Below, piece after piece: positions 62,262 to 64,000 of a DNA stretch of 64,000 nt. A model generated the notes under the pieces. That model was given only the letters and a program-made list of their open reading frames with translations. It made no database searches and was not told where the DNA came from. Source of the DNA: Symbiodinium natans (taxonomy: Eukaryota; Sar; Dinophyceae; Suessiales; Symbiodiniaceae); NCBI GenBank assembly GCA_905221605.1, contig CAJNDS010000879.1, positions 721,559-785,558 on the forward strand. Direction: 5' to 3'. The position numbers were made by a program, and so were the translations under genes. Positions within the stretch are counted from its first letter, which is position 1. Each line of letters begins with the position of its first letter.

Positions 62262-64000
62262 ATGTTGCGGCAATTCATGCTTTCTGAGAATGAGCACTTT
62301 GTTTGTTTAGGAAGTGAGCTTGGAATGCAGACACTACTGTTTGCACCTGCGCTGTCCCATGTCTATGTCCATGCAGCTGTCAGAAGCTTGATGAATAAGG
62401 TTGGCCAGAGCAACGTTGTGGAAAATGCAGACGAAACCGGCACCATGGTGGGAAGAGGCCGTGCTATTGCTGTTGTCAGGCCCGGGACTTTGGACGAGGC
62501 TGTCCGGGTTCTGCGAGCCTGTGTTGCAGCAGACACTGCAATCATTCCCCAAGGGGCAAAGACCGGTCTGACGGGCGGGTCTGTTCCCCGAGACTCTGGC
62601 TGCGATAGACCCTTCGTGATCATTAACATGAGACGGCTGCAGAAGATTCTTCCGATCGATGCTGGACAGCAGGTGCTATGCTTTGCTGGAGCAGGAATCT
62701 GTAGCCTACAAGAGGCCCTAAAGCCCCTGAATCGTGACTCTCATTCCGTTCTGGGCTCCATATTTTTGAACCCTTCAGTGGCGGCCGGCATCGCCTTTGG
62801 CAGTGGTGGCACGCAGGTCCACAAGGGGCCGGCCTATACGGATCGAGCGCTGTACTGCCGAGTTACGAAAGGTGGCGACGTAGAGGTGATTAACACGTTG
62901 GGTTTGAAAACTCCATCGGGCCAGGAAATTGTGCCGTTCCTGGATGAGGCTGAAGTGCTCACTGGCAAGGATGTGGACCCTACATGTCGCAGAGCAGCTT
63001 CGTGGCCGAACTATCCGAAGCACGTCACCAGCTTTGATGGCCAGGTTTCGAGGTATTGTTCTGACCTCGCGGGCGAAGATTGCAACCGATCTGAGGGCAA
63101 AGTCTTGATTCTAGCCACCGTTCACGACACATTCCCCATGCCCCGTGAGAGCAAGTTCGTCTGGATTTCCTGCAAAGACTTTGCAACTGCCAACTTGCTC
63201 AAGCGCAAAATCTTTAGTTCCCCAGACTGCTTGCCAAAGCAGTTCGAGTATTTGGGCCGTTCCCAATTTGACTGCTGTGATCGCGGTGGACGTGTCCTGA
63301 TCAAGCTTATTGAGCTCCTGGGAATGATGAACTTGTCAGGCTTATGGAACTTCAAGCTGAAATTCGAGGCCTTGCCAATTCCTTTTGTCAACATTCTGGC
63401 AGATGCTCAGCTGGCAAATGTGCAGGAACTTTCACTTCAAAGCCTGGTCAGTGTTCAGCTAAGGACAAGGTTCTGTGGTACCTAAATCCGATCTTTCCCG
63501 AGTCCTTGCCGAAGCAGCTGATGCAGCAGGGCAGAGACTTTGACCATCACCTGATCATGGAAATGACAGAGCCTCGAGCCCGCAGGAGTAAACCCCATCC
63601 TCGTTTTTGTAAAATTGTGTTTGCCTTTCAGTGTGAGATTCTCCAGGTTTGGCGGCGGTGAGCTGAAGCGCCTCGAGGCCAGCCTGCTTTCTTCTGCACA
63701 ACAAGCTACTGTATCATGGCGATTTGTGGAGACTCGCTTGACTTTTTCTGTGGAGATGTGTGGAGTGTAGGGAGGGGACGGCTTGACGTTGCAGTGTACT
63801 CGGTGTACTCTTGTATTTGTTGGGAGGCTTTGCTGGACAACACCCTGGCCACTCTTCCTGAAGGTGTGGGACTTGCACAAGCTGTCTTTCGAGTCAGCAC
63901 TTGGAAAGAGAGAGCTCTGAGTTCGAGATGGCCTGAACATCAGGTCAAGCCAAGAGCTACGTTTGTCGCAATGCCTCCCGGTGTGTCACAAATATTCGAA
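62262..64000 (+). CDS. dld: FAD-linked D-lactate dehydrogenase, bacterial Dld type (partial, runs off the right edge)
   Basis: Oxidises D-lactate to pyruvate with electrons going to quinone; in bacteria it is a peripheral membrane flavoenzyme. The open frame from ATG 62262 has the FAD-binding-4 domain: VGQSNVV near the start, AIAVVRPGTLDEAVRVLRAC, IIPQGAKTGLTGGSVPRDSG, VIINMRRLQKILPIDAG, LQEALKPLNRDSHSVLGSIF and GSGGTQVHKGPAYTDRALYC. The cap and membrane-binding part follows (HVTSFDGQVSRY, VLILATVHDTFPMPRESKF, KQFEYLGRSQFDCC). Homology continues in another frame at about 63455-63570 (LWYLNPIFPESLPKQLMQQG then FDHHLIMEMTE), implying an intron or frameshift near 63410-63460, and again at 63636-63710 (FGGGELKRLEASLLSSAQQA). 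The true N-terminus may be on an upstream exon, because the similarity starts only at about 62383 after an AG. The C-terminal third is outside or unresolved. Confidence 0.85.

Noticed and set aside
1-64000. tRNA, rRNA, spliced-leader RNA genes and CRISPR arrays
   Set aside because: I looked for T-loop-like strings and for the spliced-leader sequence and found no convincing hit; the tandem repeats here lack the spacer structure of CRISPR.

Overview
The window looks like nuclear DNA of a dinoflagellate (core dinoflagellate, genus not determinable). The evidence is indirect but consistent. Every gene I can support lies on the + strand. Most genes are cut into short exons, and where protein homology fixes the junctions the introns start with GC or GA as well as GT. 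TTTAGGG-type telomere-like repeats occur inside the window. Simple and complex satellites are abundant, and bacterial-type enzymes sit in intron-rich form.

Layout. 1-21,000: one long coiled-coil gene (or gene array) built from about six tandem copies of a multi-exon cassette (exon classes here named L-D-E-F-G-H-I-J-K, with an optional M-N-O-P block), interrupted by a small intronless ORF at 5,588-6,145 and by interstitial telomere-like repeats. 21,400-23,500: coding-looking fragments of an unidentified gene. 23,592-26,487: a spliced alpha/beta-hydrolase of the PhoPQ-activated pathogenicity-related (PqaA-like) family. 26,860-30,700: a spliced major facilitator superfamily transporter. 32,415-34,862: a fusion protein with a C2H2 finger, three cytochrome b5-like domains, a UVR-like helical hairpin and a cytochrome b561-like membrane domain; the frame breaks once, inside the second b5 domain. 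36,500-36,655: a MITE-like hairpin around an AT microsatellite. 38,467-41,560: a TBC (Rab-GAP) gene with a 16-nt microexon. 46,620-47,400: exons including a Myb/SANT-like domain. 48,463-50,796: two tandem RING-H2 genes. 53,100-56,060: a pentatricopeptide-repeat-like gene. 57,101: a short ORF with an N-myristoylation signal. 59,938-61,806: three linked satellites, the first of which is open in all six frames. 62,262-end: an FAD-linked D-lactate dehydrogenase (Dld type), cut by the window end.

No operon-like logic connects the genes; the common theme is a one-way run of unrelated genes, as is usual in dinoflagellates. Exon edges are inferred by eye from frame, AG|G acceptors and protein homology, so most gene spans are approximate. 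The long stretches 13.2-15.3, 30.7-32.4, 42-46.6 and 50.8-53.1 kb hold little that I can call.
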